Positions 1-6,472 are shown, numbered from the stretch's first letter. The stretch: DNA of 8,512 bases from a bacterium (GCA_021806125.1 JAJZYC010000057.1:1-8512), one strand, 5' to 3'. Program-made: numbers and translations. Notes: generated from the letters alone by a model not told the origin.

Positions 1-86
1 TATAACCCAAATCCCGATTTAGAAATTTATTTTCTGGATTAACGCTTCGCTCTCGACCTTTGGTCTCGTGAAGTTTATCCTAAACT

Positions 87-104
87 TTCCCGCATACGCG
101 GGAA
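87..104. repeat. Palindromic REP-like unit inside the left element
   Basis: TTCCCGC (87-93) and GCGGGAA (98-104) form a perfect 7-bp stem around a 4-nt loop, followed by TGAC. The arrangement matches the palindromic units at 5039-5058 and 5095-5114, which are also followed or preceded by TGAC/GTCA, but the core differs (CCCGC here, CCTGC there). I read it as a variant of the same repeat type. Confidence 0.5.
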
Positions 105-147
105 TGACTTTGAGAGGATTTATCGTTTCGCTCTTTGGGTGTCCATC

Positions 148-189
148 GGCGTCCGTATCAAAGACATGCTTTGATAGACACGGAACGCC
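148..189. repeat. Long imperfect hairpin inside the left element
   Basis: Three consecutive stem blocks pair: GGCGT (148-152) with ACGCC (185-189), CCGT (153-156) with ACGG (180-183), and ATCAAAG (157-163) with CTTTGAT (169-175). The loop is ACATG, and the right arm has a 4-nt bulge (176-179) and a single-base bulge (184). That gives 16 paired bases. It could be a structural core of the mobile element or a folded RNA segment if transcribed. No T-run follows, so it is not a typical intrinsic terminator. Confidence 0.45.
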
Positions 190-277
190 AATATTGCGTA
201 TGCAGGAATCCAGAATTTAACTATAACTGAAATACTTAAAACAGTTTCTAAATCGGGATTTGGCTATAAATTAATAA

Positions 278-307
278 TTGAAATTTATACGCTTATTATA
301 ATATAAT
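278..307 (+). promoter_or_regulatory. Candidate sigma-70-type promoter for lipA
   Basis: TTGAAA (278-283) and TATAAT (302-307) are separated by 18 bp, about 75 nt before the lipA start codon. The region is extremely AT-rich and has a second TATAAT at 297-302, so chance matches are likely. The -35 box lies only 10 bp beyond the right end of the repeat element, so lipA transcription would start just outside it. Nothing resembling an operator was seen between 308 and 382. Confidence 0.35.
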
Positions 308-382
308 CAATATATTATAATAACAATTTATATGCTTTTTAACAGTTTTTGTATTTATTAAATAACAGATAAAATTTAATAG

Positions 383-1294
383 ATGAACGAAAGGCTCCCA
401 GAATATTTAAAAAATGAGATTTTAAAAATTAAGTCCAGAAAAGATATTTTTAAGACTTCAAAAATTATTAAAGAAAAAAAACTCAATACGGTTTGTTCGT
501 CTTCAAGGTGTCCAAACCTCAACCTTTGCTTTTCTAACAAAACCGCCACGTTTTTGCTGCTAGGCGATAAATGCACAAGAAAATGCCCTTTCTGCAACAT
601 CGATTATCTTGATTTTCGGCAGGCAGCAGGTTCGCATATGCAGGCCGAAACCTGCGGAAGCCCAAACTTAGATTACGACGAGCCTAAAAAGGTGGCTTAC
701 GCCGTAAAATCCCTAGGCTTAAAACACGCGGTAATAACTATGGTTACTAGAGACGATATTAAAGACGGCGGGGCGGATATTCTGGCTGAAACTGTCAAGG
801 AAATCAGAAAAACAAGCGACTGCCAAACCGTCGAAGTTCTGACCTCCGATTTTAAAGGAAACGAAGAATCCGCTATGAAAGTCGCCGGAAGCGGAATAGA
901 TATTTTTGGGCACAATATAGAAACCGTCGAAAGGCTGTATTCGGTAATAAGGCCTTTAAGCTCATATGAAAGGTCTTTAAAATTATTAAAAACGATAAAA
1001 GAAAAGTCGCCCGATATTATAACAAAGTCCGGCATTATGGTAGGGCTCGGCGAAGACGACGGCGAGGTTTTTAAAACAATAGACGATTTAATAAATAATG
1101 GGGTAGAATTTCTAACTATCGGGCAGTATTTAAGGCCGTCGCTCGAAAATATTCCTGTTCGCAGGTACGTTCCCCTCAAAACATTCATAGAATATAAAGA
1201 CTATGCAAATAAAAAAGGCGTAAAGCACGTTTTTTCCGCCCCTTTAGTCAGAAGCTCTTTCGGCGCCGAGAAATTTTTTAAACATTCGTCTTAA
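383..1294 (+). CDS. lipA: Lipoyl synthase LipA (radical SAM)
   Basis: This cytoplasmic radical-SAM enzyme inserts two sulfur atoms into protein-bound octanoyl groups to make the lipoyl cofactor of 2-oxoacid dehydrogenases and the glycine cleavage H protein. All family hallmarks are visible in 303 aa. The auxiliary-cluster cysteines fit CX4CX5C (C38, C43, C49). The radical-SAM motif CX3CX2C is C64, C68, C71. The C-terminal R290-S291-S292 motif supplies the serine ligand of the auxiliary cluster. TKSGIMVGLGE and the TIGQYLRPS segment are also typical. The ATG at 383 gives a normal LipA N-terminus, but no clear Shine-Dalgarno sequence precedes it. Oddity: about 15-16 extra residues (roughly 76-91) follow the radical-SAM motif compared with the E. 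coli protein as I recall it (see the repeat at 608-655). No lipB or lplA is adjacent. The gene is probably monocistronic. Confidence 0.95.
   Translation: MNERLPEYLKNEILKIKSRKDIFKTSKIIKEKKLNTVCSSSRCPNLNLCFSNKTATFLLLGDKCTRKCPFCNIDYLDFRQAAGSHMQAETCGSPNLDYDEPKKVAYAVKSLGLKHAVITMVTRDDIKDGGADILAETVKEIRKTSDCQTVEVLTSDFKGNEESAMKVAGSGIDIFGHNIETVERLYSVIRPLSSYERSLKLLKTIKEKSPDIITKSGIMVGLGEDDGEVFKTIDDLINNGVEFLTIGQYLRPSLENIPVRRYVPLKTFIEYKDYANKKGVKHVFSAPLVRSSFGAEKFFKHSS
608..655 (+). repeat. In-frame palindromic insertion within lipA
   Basis: This 48-nt segment encodes residues 76-91 (LDFRQAAGSHMQAETC). Removing it leaves CPFCNIDYGSPNLDYDEP, which matches the usual LipA spacing between CPFC and the downstream D-x-x-EP-type segment. 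It contains two alternative 7-bp stems: TTTCGGC (614-620) with GCCGAAA (644-650), and GCAGGTT (626-632) with AACCTGC (649-655), plus the perfect 8-bp palindrome GCATATGC (634-641). The stems overlap and cannot both form. It appears richer in G+C than its flanks and keeps the reading frame. This resembles palindromic elements known to insert into genes in some bacteria (for example Rickettsia). That comparison is inference, and lineage-specific loop growth is the alternative. Confidence 0.45.
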
Positions 1295-1319
1295 AATGTA
1301 CCTCATTTTATTATTTATT

Positions 1320-1347
1320 TTGCCTCAGTAAAATAATATAATATAAT
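1320..1347 (+). promoter_or_regulatory. Possible promoter of the aminotransferase-hom-thrC unit
   Basis: TTGCCT (1320-1325) and TATAAT (1342-1347) are spaced 16 bp apart in the 86-nt gap after lipA, leaving a leader of roughly 25-30 nt. A second TATAAT overlaps at 1337-1342. The AT richness makes such matches cheap. The gap has no GC-rich hairpin, so read-through from lipA cannot be excluded. Confidence 0.3.
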
Positions 1348-1366
1348 CTAATTTTTTTTATTCTTT

Positions 1367-1372
1367 TGAGGA
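1367..1372 (+). promoter_or_regulatory. RBS that decides the aminotransferase start
   Basis: TGAGGA lies 8 nt upstream of ATG at 1381. An in-frame TTG at 1366 would overlap this Shine-Dalgarno sequence, and its added residues (MRNFI) are not typical of the family. The ATG is therefore preferred. Confidence 0.7.
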
Positions 1373-1380
1373 ATTTTATA

Positions 1381-2592
1381 ATGATAGAAGATTTTGAAAC
1401 TATTAAAAGGCTTCCGCCCTATGTTTTTGCGGAAGTAAACAAAATAAAAATGGAAGCCAGAAAACGCGGTGACGATATTATCGACCTAGGAATGGGCAAT
1501 CCGGATTCTCCGACCCCCGATTATATTATAGAAAAATTGGTCGAAGCGTCAAGAAATCCTAAAAACCACAGATATTCGGTATCCCGCGGAATATTTAAGC
1601 TTAGGCTTGCCATAGTCAATATGTATAAACGCAATTACGGAGTGGAACTTGACCCCGATTTGGAAGCTATAGTTACTATGGGCATAAAAGAGGGCTTGAG
1701 CCACCTTATGCTTGCAATTATAAATAAGGGCGACGTAGCCTTTGTGCCTAATCCTACATATCCCATACACGCTTACAGCGTTATTATAGCCGGCGGAGAT
1801 GTTAGGAGCATACCTTTAATTCCCGGCGAAGACTTTTTCGACCATCTTATGACGGCTCTTAAACAGACATGGCCTAAGCCTAAGGTTATCGTATTAAGTT
1901 TTCCGCATAACCCGACTACAGTTACGGTCGAACTTGGTTTTTTTGAAAAATTAGTCGATTTTGCAAAAGAAAACGGTATATATATAATTCACGATAACGC
2001 ATATGCCGATTTGACTTTCGACGGATATAAAGCCCCCAGCTTTTTGCAGGCGAAAGGAGCAAAGGACGTCGGAATAGAGTTTTTTTCTATGTCAAAAAGT
2101 TACAGCATGGCTGGATTCAGGGTAGGCTTTGCTCTTGGCAATCCGGTTCTAATCAATGCGCTTTCCAGGATAAAAAGCTATTTAGATTACGGAATGTTTC
2201 AGCCTATACAGATAGCTTCCATTATTGCTTTAAATGAAGAAAACGAGCACAATGCCGTAAACGATATGGTCATGCATTATCAAAAAAGAAGAGACGTTCT
2301 AATAGAAAGCTTCAGATTTGCCGGCTGGAATATAGAAAAGCCCAAAGCTACCATGTTTGTCTGGGGAAAAATACCTCAACAGTTTTTGGACGCAGGAATT
2401 AAATCGCTTGAATTTTCAAAATTACTGCTTGATAAGGCTAAAGTTGCCGTTTCACCCGGCATAGGATTCGGCGAATACGGCGACGAATACGTCCGTTTTG
2501 CGCTTGTAGAAAATGAAATGCGCATAAGGCAGGCGTCAAAAGGGTTAAAACATTTTATCAATAACGAAGAGTTTTTTCATAAAGCGGTATAG
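1381..2592 (+). CDS. alaC: AlaC-type PLP-dependent class I aminotransferase
   Basis: This is a fold-type I aminotransferase of 403 aa, close along its whole length to E. coli alanine transaminase AlaC as I recall it. Shared segments include RLPPYVF, MGNPDSPTP, the PNPTYPIHAYSVIIAGG stretch and SPGIGFGEYG. The PLP-binding lysine is K239 in SMSKSYSMAG. Other cofactor contacts fit N177 (HNPT), D205 and Y208 (HDNAYAD). The substrate-carboxylate arginine is probably the one in YVRFALVE near the C-terminus. The likely reaction is amino transfer between alanine/pyruvate and glutamate/2-oxoglutarate. Related enzymes act on aspartate, on LL-diaminopimelate or in methionine synthesis, so the substrate is not fixed by sequence alone. 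The gene heads a unit with hom and thrC, 12 nt upstream of hom, which hints at a role in aspartate-family or branched amino-acid metabolism. No signal peptide or membrane segment is seen. Confidence 0.88.
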   Translation: MIEDFETIKRLPPYVFAEVNKIKMEARKRGDDIIDLGMGNPDSPTPDYIIEKLVEASRNPKNHRYSVSRGIFKLRLAIVNMYKRNYGVELDPDLEAIVTMGIKEGLSHLMLAIINKGDVAFVPNPTYPIHAYSVIIAGGDVRSIPLIPGEDFFDHLMTALKQTWPKPKVIVLSFPHNPTTVTVELGFFEKLVDFAKENGIYIIHDNAYADLTFDGYKAPSFLQAKGAKDVGIEFFSMSKSYSMAGFRVGFALGNPVLINALSRIKSYLDYGMFQPIQIASIIALNEENEHNAVNDMVMHYQKRRDVLIESFRFAGWNIEKPKATMFVWGKIPQQFLDAGIKSLEFSKLLLDKAKVAVSPGIGFGEYGDEYVRFALVENEMRIRQASKGLKHFINNEEFFHKAV

Positions 2593-2604
2593 AGGTCAAC
2601 ATAT

Positions 2605-3906
2605 ATGAAAAAAGAGATTAATATAGGCCTGTTAGGTTTCGGAACCGTCGCTTCGAGTTTTTATCACATATTTTCGGAACAAAAAAGCGAACTGGATTCT
2701 ATTTTTTCGGTTCCGGTAAATATTAAAAAGATATTTACCCGCGGAAACAGCCATCCTGTTCCTGAAAACGTAAAGAGTCTTTCGGTTAGAAATGCCTCCG
2801 ATATATTCGAAGACAAGGAAATCGACATCGTAATTGAGCTCATAGGAGGAATTCAACCGGCAAAGGATTTCATACTTAAGGCAATATCCGAAGGCAAAAG
2901 CATTATTACCGCCAATAAAGCCCTACTTGCTGAGCACGGCGAAGAGATATTTAAGAAATGCTTAGAAAAAAAATCGAATATTGGGTTCGAAGCCGCCGTC
3001 GGCGGAGGAATACCTATATTGCGGGCTATAAAAAACGGACTTGCAGGCGACAAAGTCAAGTCGGTTTATTCGATAATTAACGGCACCTCTAATTTTATAT
3101 TATCTAAAATGACCAAGGAAGGCGGGAAATTCGAGGACGTGCTTAAAAAGGCGCAGGAAAAAGGCTACGCCGAAGCAGACCCTTCGCTGGATATTAACGG
3201 TACCGACAGCGCCCACAAGCTTGCGATTTTAGGCAGGCTTGCTTTTTCTACCAGTCTGTCGATGAAGGACGTGATAATAGAAGGAATAGAAGATATAACG
3301 CAGTTAGATATCAACTTCGCAAAAGAGCTTGGATATACGGTAAAACTTCTTGGAATCCTTAAAAATGAAGATTCCAAAATAGAAATAAGAGTTCATCCCA
3401 CTTTAATACCCTCCTCCAGTCTTTTATCAAAGATAGACGGAGTATTTAACGCGTTCCTGGTAAATACTAAATTTGCGGGACCGTTAAGCCTTACGGGTTA
3501 CGGCGCTGGCGGAAATCCTACGGCAAGCGCGGTAATGGGAGATTTAATGGAAATGATATCGAGGTTAGTAAATGAAGACAATCATCATGATTTCATTATC
3601 TCCAAAATAAAAAATAAACTTAACATAAAAAGCAAAAAAGATATTATTTCAAGATATTATCTCAGATTTTCAGCTATGGACAGGCCGGGCGTTCTTTCAA
3701 AAATATCGGGAATTCTTGGCGAAAATTCAATAAGCATAAGTTCCATGCTCCAAAAAGGCAGGAAGGTGGAAGGCTCTGTTCCCATAGTCATTACTACGCA
3801 TGAGGCCAACGAAGAGGAATTGTTTAAAAGCATTGCATTGTGCGATAAATTAGACGTTATTTCCGCAAAAACAATGGTTTTAAGAATAGAAGACAACATT
3901 AGTTAA
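2605..3906 (+). CDS. hom: Homoserine dehydrogenase with C-terminal ACT domain
   Basis: The enzyme reduces aspartate-4-semialdehyde to homoserine with NAD(P)H, at the branch point to threonine and methionine. In 433 aa the N-terminal Rossmann fold shows GLLGFGTVAS (8-17) and TANKALLAEHG (102-112, K105). The catalytic domain shows INGTSNFILSKM (158-169) and GYAEADPSLDINGTDSAHK (187-205). By comparison with the yeast enzyme, E190, D201 and K205 are the key acidic and catalytic residues. Residues about 351-430 form an ACT domain (LRFSAMDRPGVLSKISGIL), the usual site of threonine feedback inhibition in monofunctional bacterial enzymes. No aspartokinase domain is fused. The ATG at 2605 follows the SD AGAGGT (2591-2596), which overlaps the TAG stop of the preceding gene, so translational coupling is plausible. 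thrC starts 14 nt downstream. Confidence 0.95.
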   Translation: MKKEINIGLLGFGTVASSFYHIFSEQKSELDSIFSVPVNIKKIFTRGNSHPVPENVKSLSVRNASDIFEDKEIDIVIELIGGIQPAKDFILKAISEGKSIITANKALLAEHGEEIFKKCLEKKSNIGFEAAVGGGIPILRAIKNGLAGDKVKSVYSIINGTSNFILSKMTKEGGKFEDVLKKAQEKGYAEADPSLDINGTDSAHKLAILGRLAFSTSLSMKDVIIEGIEDITQLDINFAKELGYTVKLLGILKNEDSKIEIRVHPTLIPSSSLLSKIDGVFNAFLVNTKFAGPLSLTGYGAGGNPTASAVMGDLMEMISRLVNEDNHHDFIISKIKNKLNIKSKKDIISRYYLRFSAMDRPGVLSKISGILGENSISISSMLQKGRKVEGSVPIVITTHEANEEELFKSIALCDKLDVISAKTMVLRIEDNIS

Positions 3907-3909
3907 AAT

Positions 3910-3915
3910 AGGAGG
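3910..3915 (+). promoter_or_regulatory. Strong RBS supporting the TTG start of thrC
   Basis: A perfect AGGAGG lies 5 nt before TTG at 3921. No in-frame ATG occurs in the early coding region, and the protein already matches threonine synthases soon after residue 5, so the TTG is the credible start. Confidence 0.8.
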
Positions 3916-3920
3916 ACGTT

Positions 3921-4988
3921 TTGGTACTTAACAAATATGAAGGGGTAATCAAAAGATATCGCGAATTCTTGCCTGAAATCGACGACGGGCATATAATTAC
4001 TATACTCGAAGGAAACACTCCTTTGATAAAAGCACGCAACTTAGGTAAGATTATAAACCCGGATATAGAAATATATTTCAAATATGAAGGTTTGAACCCT
4101 ACCGGCTCTTTCAAGGACAGAGGCATGACTATGGCGGTATCTAAAGCCGTATCCGACGGTTCAAAAGCGGTAATCTGCGCTTCTACCGGAAATACTTCCG
4201 CATCAGCCTCGGCTTATGCGGCAAGGGCAGGAATAAAATCTTTCGTTTTGATTCCCGAAGGAAAAATAGCGTCCGGCAAACTATCGCAGGCTTTAGTCCA
4301 CGGCGCCGTCGTGATGCAGATTCAGGGAAATTTTGACGACGCTCTGGTAATTACCCGCGAAATCGCAAAGGATTACGACGTTACATTAGTTAATTCCGTA
4401 AATCCTTTCAGATTGGAAGGGCAGAAGACGGCTAGTTTCGAAATAGCCGACGAGCTGGGCGTTGCGCCCGATTACCATATTCTTCCTGTAGGAAATGCCG
4501 GAAATATCACTGCTTACTGGAAAGGCTACAAAGAATATTATGCCGCGGGTAAAATCAAAAGCCTTCCAAAAATGCTCGGTTTTCAGGCTGAAGGCGCCGC
4601 CCCTATAGTTTTAAACCACATAGTTAAAGAACCTCACACGGTTGCGACGGCAATAAGAATAGGCAACCCAGCAAGCTGGCAGAAAGCCGTTGAGGCAAGA
4701 GACGAATCGGGGGGATTAATCGAATCCATAAGCGACGAAGATATATTAAAGGCATATGCTCTTCTTGCGGCAAATGAAGGCGTATTTTGCGAACCTGCTT
4801 CCGCTATAAGTTTCGCCGGATTAATAAAATTGAACGGACGCGGATTTTTTGAAAAAGGCGCCGTTTGTGTCCTTACTCTTACCGGACACGGGCTTAAAGA
4901 CCCCGGTAACGCGATTAAAGTTTCGAAAGAGCCTATCGTAGTGCCGTGCGATAAACATTCCGTACTCAAAGCAATGGGATTAGCCTGA
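3921..4988 (+). CDS. thrC: Threonine synthase (PLP-dependent)
   Basis: The enzyme converts O-phospho-L-homoserine to L-threonine and phosphate in the cytoplasm. The 355-aa length fits the shorter bacterial/archaeal class of about 350-360 aa. LEGNTPLIKA (29-38) is the N-terminal family signature. K65 in NPTGSFKDRGMT forms the PLP Schiff base. STGNTSASASAYAARAG (88-104) and the glycine/asparagine-rich GNAGN (191-195) bind PLP, the latter its phosphate. CEPASA (290-295) and TGHGLKD (321-327) are typical of the C-terminal part. Translation starts at TTG behind a perfect SD. It is the last gene of the aminotransferase-hom-thrC unit. thrB is missing from the window, so homoserine kinase must be encoded elsewhere. 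No intrinsic terminator with a T-run follows; the next structure is the inverted-repeat pair at 5036-5117. Confidence 0.95.
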   Translation: MVLNKYEGVIKRYREFLPEIDDGHIITILEGNTPLIKARNLGKIINPDIEIYFKYEGLNPTGSFKDRGMTMAVSKAVSDGSKAVICASTGNTSASASAYAARAGIKSFVLIPEGKIASGKLSQALVHGAVVMQIQGNFDDALVITREIAKDYDVTLVNSVNPFRLEGQKTASFEIADELGVAPDYHILPVGNAGNITAYWKGYKEYYAAGKIKSLPKMLGFQAEGAAPIVLNHIVKEPHTVATAIRIGNPASWQKAVEARDESGGLIESISDEDILKAYALLAANEGVFCEPASAISFAGLIKLNGRGFFEKGAVCVLTLTGHGLKDPGNAIKVSKEPIVVPCDKHSVLKAMGLA

Positions 4989-5035
4989 ATTATAAATTAA
5001 TATCCGGATAATATTTATATAATTCAACCGAAAAG

Positions 5036-5117
5036 TGGATTCCTGCTTTCGCAGGAATGACATATAAATTTATTATCTCACTGTTTCAGTCGTCATTCCT
5101 GCGAAAGCAGGAATCCA
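5036..5117. repeat. REPIN-like pair of inverted palindromic repeats
   Basis: The 26-bp arms at 5036-5061 and 5092-5117 are perfect reverse complements. Each arm contains its own perfect hairpin, ATTCCTGC/GCAGGAAT: 5039-5046 with 5051-5058 around the loop TTTC, and 5095-5102 with 5107-5114 around the loop GAAA. They are separated by 30 bp of AT-rich spacer (5062-5091). A palindrome doublet in opposite orientation is the layout of REPINs/BIMEs, which are usually mobilised in trans by a RAYT (Y1-type) transposase. No such gene is in this window. Lying between thrC and apgM in the same orientation, the structure could also stabilise mRNA ends or reduce read-through. That role is inferred. Confidence 0.75.
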
Positions 5118-5171
5118 GAGTTTAATTATGACCGCAATTTTTAACTTAAAGACAGTTAATATATAATCGGG
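5107..5171. repeat. Right flank shared with the element at 202-256
   Basis: The segment starting GCAGGAATCCAGAG here matches GCAGGAATCCAGAA at 202. By my count 27 of the first 32 bases agree, with four of the five differences being transitions. With a few gaps, ACTTAAA, ACAGTT and AATCGGG follow in the same order in both. The left element has its terminal inverted repeat at this point, so the gap before apgM probably carries a diverged member of the same family ending near 5171. Confidence 0.55.
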
Positions 5172-5174
5172 AGG
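5169..5174 (+). promoter_or_regulatory. Distant RBS of apgM
   Basis: GGGAGG ends 13 nt before ATG at 5188, longer than the 5-9 nt seen for the other genes here. No closer SD exists, and the protein begins with a family-typical N-terminus at this ATG. The SD touches the end of the repeat-derived tail (AATCGGG). Confidence 0.5.
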
Positions 5175-5187
5175 ATTTATTAATTAA

Positions 5188-6426
5188 ATGGACAGACATA
5201 AATACGTTATTTTATGTCCTGACGGTATGGCGGATTTGCCTCTGTCGGAACTTGGGGGGAAGACCCCTTTAGAATATGCTAAAACGCCTAATATGGATTC
5301 CATAGCGGCAAAAGGGGTTACCGGTTTGATAAAAACTATTCCGGACGGATGCCTTCCCGGCAGCGATATAGGCTCTATGTCTATACTAGGTTACGACCCT
5401 TTAAATTATTACACGGGAAGGTCTCCGTTAGAGGCGGCAAGCATGGGCGTCGAACTGGGAAAAGACGACGTGGCGTTCAGGCTTAACCTCGTCAATATAC
5501 TGGAAAAAGATGGGAAAAGATATATGCGCGACTATTCCGGCGGGCATATTACTACCGAAGAAGCAAAAAGTATAATAGAAACATTTCGGAAAGAACTATC
5601 CAGCGATAAATTTCATTTTTATCCGGGGGTAAGCTACAGGCATCTTTTGGTTGCCGAAGGCATGGATATAACCGGTCTTCAAACCGTTGCGCCGCACGAT
5701 ATACCTGATTTGCAAATAGACGAATATCTTCCGCACGGAGCGGTTTCGGCTCCGGAAATACTTGAAATAATGGATAAGGCGGAAAAAATATTGGAGCATC
5801 ACGAGGTTAATAAAAAAAGGGCTGCCGCAGGAAAACTTCCGGCAAATTCTATATGGCTTTGGGGGCAGGGATATAAGCCTTCGATGCCTACTATCAAAGA
5901 AGCCTACGGTTTGAGCGGTTCGGTTATTTCGGCCGTAGATTTGGTTAAAGGAATAGGAAAATATGCCGGACTAAAAGTCATAAACGTTCCGGGAGCAACA
6001 GGATATTTAGATACGAATTATAATGGCAAGGTCGAATACGGATTAGAATCGTTAAACGGCGGCGATTTTGTTTACATCCACGTCGAAGCTGCCGACGAGG
6101 CTTCCCACGAAGGAAGCATAGATAAAAAACTCAAAGCCATAGAAGATTTCGATAATTTTATAGCCGGCGGAGTGCTTGAAGGGCTTAAGAAATTCGGAGA
6201 ATATACCGTAATGGTTTTACCGGACCATTACAATCAGGTCAAATTGAAAAAACATACGCCGGAGCCTGTTCCTTTCTGCGGTTTTTCTACGCGGTTCAAA
6301 AATGCGGACGGAAAATACCGCGCCGACCGTTATTCCGAAACATTAGCCCAAAACAGCGGTTTATTTTTCGTTTCAGGCTCGTCTTTATTTAAGGCTTTTT
6401 TAAATTCGTTTAAAGATTTTATCTAA
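5188..6426 (+). CDS. apgM: Cofactor-independent phosphoglycerate mutase, archaeal type (ApgM)
   Basis: The enzyme interconverts 3-phosphoglycerate and 2-phosphoglycerate without 2,3-bisphosphoglycerate. It belongs to the alkaline-phosphatase metalloenzyme superfamily; the 412-aa length fits the archaeal-type family rather than the ~510-aa bacterial GpmI. CPDGMADLPLSELGGKTPLE (10-29) carries the first metal ligand, D12. PGSDIGSMSILGYDP (57-71) holds the probable nucleophile S59. GRSPLEAAS (77-85) is a family signature. HVEAADEASHEGS (298-310) gives D303 and H307; LPDHYNQ (345-351) gives D346 and H347; H356 lies in KKHTPEP. All expected metal ligands are present. The residues after D346-H347 (YNQ) differ from the more usual DHPTP. 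Residue assignments rest on family knowledge. It lies 199 nt after thrC with a repeat in between and has no convincing promoter of its own, so it may depend on read-through. Confidence 0.93.
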   Translation: MDRHKYVILCPDGMADLPLSELGGKTPLEYAKTPNMDSIAAKGVTGLIKTIPDGCLPGSDIGSMSILGYDPLNYYTGRSPLEAASMGVELGKDDVAFRLNLVNILEKDGKRYMRDYSGGHITTEEAKSIIETFRKELSSDKFHFYPGVSYRHLLVAEGMDITGLQTVAPHDIPDLQIDEYLPHGAVSAPEILEIMDKAEKILEHHEVNKKRAAAGKLPANSIWLWGQGYKPSMPTIKEAYGLSGSVISAVDLVKGIGKYAGLKVINVPGATGYLDTNYNGKVEYGLESLNGGDFVYIHVEAADEASHEGSIDKKLKAIEDFDNFIAGGVLEGLKKFGEYTVMVLPDHYNQVKLKKHTPEPVPFCGFSTRFKNADGKYRADRYSETLAQNSGLFFVSGSSLFKAFLNSFKDFI

Positions 6427-6443
6427 CTAAATTAATTTTTTGC

Positions 6444-6472
6444 TTGATTTTAAAAAAATGTTTTATTATAAT
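6444..6472 (+). promoter_or_regulatory. Sigma-70-type promoter of icd
   Basis: TTGATT (6444-6449) and a perfect TATAAT (6467-6472) are separated by the ideal 17 bp. Transcription would start near 6479, giving a leader of about 60 nt. This is the best promoter match in the window and lies in a 114-nt gap after apgM, so icd is probably transcribed separately. Confidence 0.6.

Larger units (their letters stand above)
1..268. repeat. MITE-like non-coding element with terminal inverted repeats
   Basis: The ends are inverted copies of each other: CAAATCCCGATTTAGAAA near the left edge (8-25) is the exact reverse complement of the right end (245-262), and the match continues imperfectly to about 1 and 268. 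A second nested pair lies inside: TTCTGGATT (32-40) against AATCCAGAA (207-215). The interior holds further palindromes (87-104, 148-189, and GACC/GGTC at 55-65) and a diverged direct repeat, TAACGCTTCGCTCT (40-53) versus TATCGTTTCGCTCT (121-134). No open reading frame of note lies inside. Terminal repeats, small size, internal hairpins and lack of coding fit a miniature inverted-repeat transposable element. The element begins at the window edge, so a target-site duplication cannot be checked and the true left end may lie outside. Mobility is inferred, not shown. Confidence 0.6.

Noticed and set aside
697..1188. 163-aa minus-strand reading frame opposite lipA
   Set aside because: It is antisense to a firmly identified gene, has no recognisable motif and no SD context. 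Long antisense frames arise from codon bias.
1315..1336. Terminator after lipA (TTATTTT...AAAATAA)
   Set aside because: The stem is 7 bp of A-T pairs only, overlaps the possible -35 box, and has no adjacent T-run, so it is expected from the AT-rich composition.
1366..1380. TTG at 1366 as start of the aminotransferase
   Set aside because: It overlaps the SD TGAGGA that correctly serves ATG 1381, and has no SD of its own.
1295..1380. Riboswitch or peptide-leader attenuator for threonine synthesis
   Set aside because: The gap is short, has no alternative GC-rich hairpins, no leader peptide rich in Thr/Ile codons, and no T-box-like sequence.
4634..4969. 111-aa minus-strand reading frame opposite thrC
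   Set aside because: It is an antisense shadow of the conserved C-terminal part of threonine synthase with no independent support.
5001..5010. TATCCGGATA palindrome after thrC as an operator or terminator
   Set aside because: The 10-bp self-complementary site has no loop to form a hairpin, no T-run, and no second copy nearby.
5036..5117. CRISPR array
   Set aside because: There are only two repeat units, they are in opposite orientation, and the single spacer is AT-rich. This is an inverted palindrome doublet, not a direct-repeat array, and no cas gene is present.
5162..5167. TATAAT as the -10 box of an apgM promoter
   Set aside because: A transcript from it would start near 5174, within or after the only SD (5169-5174), and no good -35 box lies 16-18 bp upstream.
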